Shown piece by piece: positions 57,645 to 58,023 of a stretch of 58,023 bases of DNA. Below the pieces are notes generated by a model. It made no database searches, was not told the origin of the DNA, and saw only the letters and a list, made by a program, of their open reading frames with translations. Positions within the stretch are counted from its first letter, which is position 1, and each line of letters starts with the position of its first letter. The translations under genes were made by a program, and so were the position numbers. Where the stretch lies: contig JAFAZE010000045.1 of the NCBI GenBank assembly GCA_019239975.1, positions 1 through 58,023 on the forward strand. The letters run 5' to 3'. Origin of the DNA: Streptosporangiaceae bacterium. GTDB taxonomy: Bacteria > Actinomycetota > Actinomycetes > Streptosporangiales > Streptosporangiaceae.

Positions 57645-58023
57645 CTACCCCTCGCCCGCGGGCGCCTCGCCCGCGGGCGGCGCGGAACCGCCGAGCGGGT
57701 CACCTTCGGGCTTGGTGGCGGGGGCGGGACGGCCGAACCGCTCCGTGGGGGCACCCGGGGTGGGCGGGGTGGGCGGGGTGGGCGGGGTGGGCGGGGTGGG
57801 TGGGGTGGGCGGCGTGGGCGGGCTGAGCGGGTCGCGAACCGACGCGCCCGTGCCGGGCAGGCCGGGCTCACCCGTGCCCGACGGCCCCGTGCCCGGGAAG
57901 CTCGGCTCTCCCGTGCCCGGTGCACCCGGAGCAGGACGGGTGACCGTCTCTGTCCCGGAGGCGGGGCGGCTGACCCGGTCCATGCCGGGCACGTGGCCGC
58001 TGATCGGGTCGGGCGCGGCGGGA
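57645..58023 (-). CDS. Pro/Gly-rich protein C-terminus (5' end outside window)
   Basis: The minus-strand frame is open from the window end to a TAG at 57645. It encodes 125 low-complexity residues rich in Pro, Gly and Thr, including seven PTP repeats, then GAPTERFGRPAPATKPEGD and an acidic Ala/Gly/Glu tail. Such tails are common on kinases, secretion and cell-wall proteins, but no domain is visible. The coding assignment rests on frame length and the regular nine-base repeat. Confidence 0.5.
   Translation of the reverse strand, partial: PAAPDPISGHVPGMDRVSRPASGTETVTRPAPGAPGTGEPSFPGTGPSGTGEPGLPGTGASVRDPLSPPTPPTPPTPPTPPTPPTPPTPGAPTERFGRPAPATKPEGDPLGGSAPPAGEAPAGEG
57757..57822. repeat. 9-bp G-rich tandem repeat
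   Basis: GTGGGCGGG repeated about seven times on the plus strand, encoding Pro-Thr-Pro repeats on the minus strand. The run of GGG blocks has G-quadruplex potential. Confidence 0.85.

Noticed and set aside
1..58023. tRNA, rRNA, prophage or integrase attachment sites
   Set aside because: No cloverleaf with a conserved T-loop, no rRNA segment and no integrase or phage structural gene was recognised by eye.

Overview
The window is about 70% G+C actinobacterial chromosome. Three things point to an actinomycete: many GTG starts with strong GGAGG-type ribosome binding sites, a set of lineage-typical families, and a DprE1-like cell-wall enzyme. The families include DUF5753 XRE regulators paired with DUF574 methyltransferases, WD40-tailed Ser/Thr kinases, DUF222/HNH proteins, Rv1733c-like membrane proteins, MMPL transporters and DprE1. 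The mix resembles Streptosporangiales or related orders more than Mycobacterium proper, but the genus cannot be fixed from this sequence. No rRNA, tRNA, CRISPR array or prophage was recognised. Most genes read as ordinary chromosomal housekeeping or accessory genes.

Layout. 0-1.6 kb: an ISAzo13-type transposase cut by the window edge. 1.7-6.5 kb: an XRE/methyltransferase pair; an NADP/F420-type oxidoreductase divergent from an unusual MarR-PDZ fusion, with a palindromic operator between them; a Mop-like protein; and a GDT1/TMEM165-type Mn exporter behind a yybP-ykoY Mn riboswitch. 6.5-11 kb: a YtrA-type GntR/ABC operon with its operator, a methyltransferase and a beta-propeller-like lipoprotein. 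11-13.6 kb: DprE1 (with Ala at the benzothiazinone-target Cys), a sucrase/ferredoxin-like protein and a 65-aa protein. 14-18 kb: a three-gene Fe(3+) ABC importer. 18-24 kb: a two-component system, a VIT iron/manganese transporter with a long Pro/Gly-rich N-terminus and a good IdeR/DtxR iron box, and a WD40 kinase. A shared 15-bp motif (minus-strand consensus ATGAnAwwwTTGTAA) lies upstream of three minus-strand units in this part and may define a small iron-linked regulon.

24-32.5 kb: thioredoxin behind a CsoR/CstR-like operator, a secreted lipoprotein, a decayed peptidase S66 gene, a DUF222/HNH protein, and BlaI/M56 divergent from UppP with BlaI-type operators between them. 32.9-38.3 kb: a compact polyhydroxyalkanoate/fatty-acid operon (acyl-CoA ligase, PhaC-like synthase, PhaZ-like depolymerase, acyl-CoA dehydrogenase) with a PHO-box-like direct repeat upstream. 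38.5-46 kb: an MMPL exporter, an EamA transporter broken by an in-frame stop, a GlxA-type AraC regulator with 21-bp-spaced direct repeats, an MFS exporter and an ECF sigma factor with a SnoaL-like tail.

46-58 kb: a secreted protein gene with a -1 frameshift running into a hemerythrin gene, a YCII protein, an S53 peptidase lacking its usual prodomain, an alpha/beta hydrolase-cupin operon divergent from a TetR regulator and quinone oxidoreductase, a MarR regulator, a PAP2-like membrane protein, a secreted beta-helix protein, a LuxR regulator, and the C-terminus of a Pro-rich protein cut by the window end. Minisatellites and several perfect palindromes occupy the gaps between genes.
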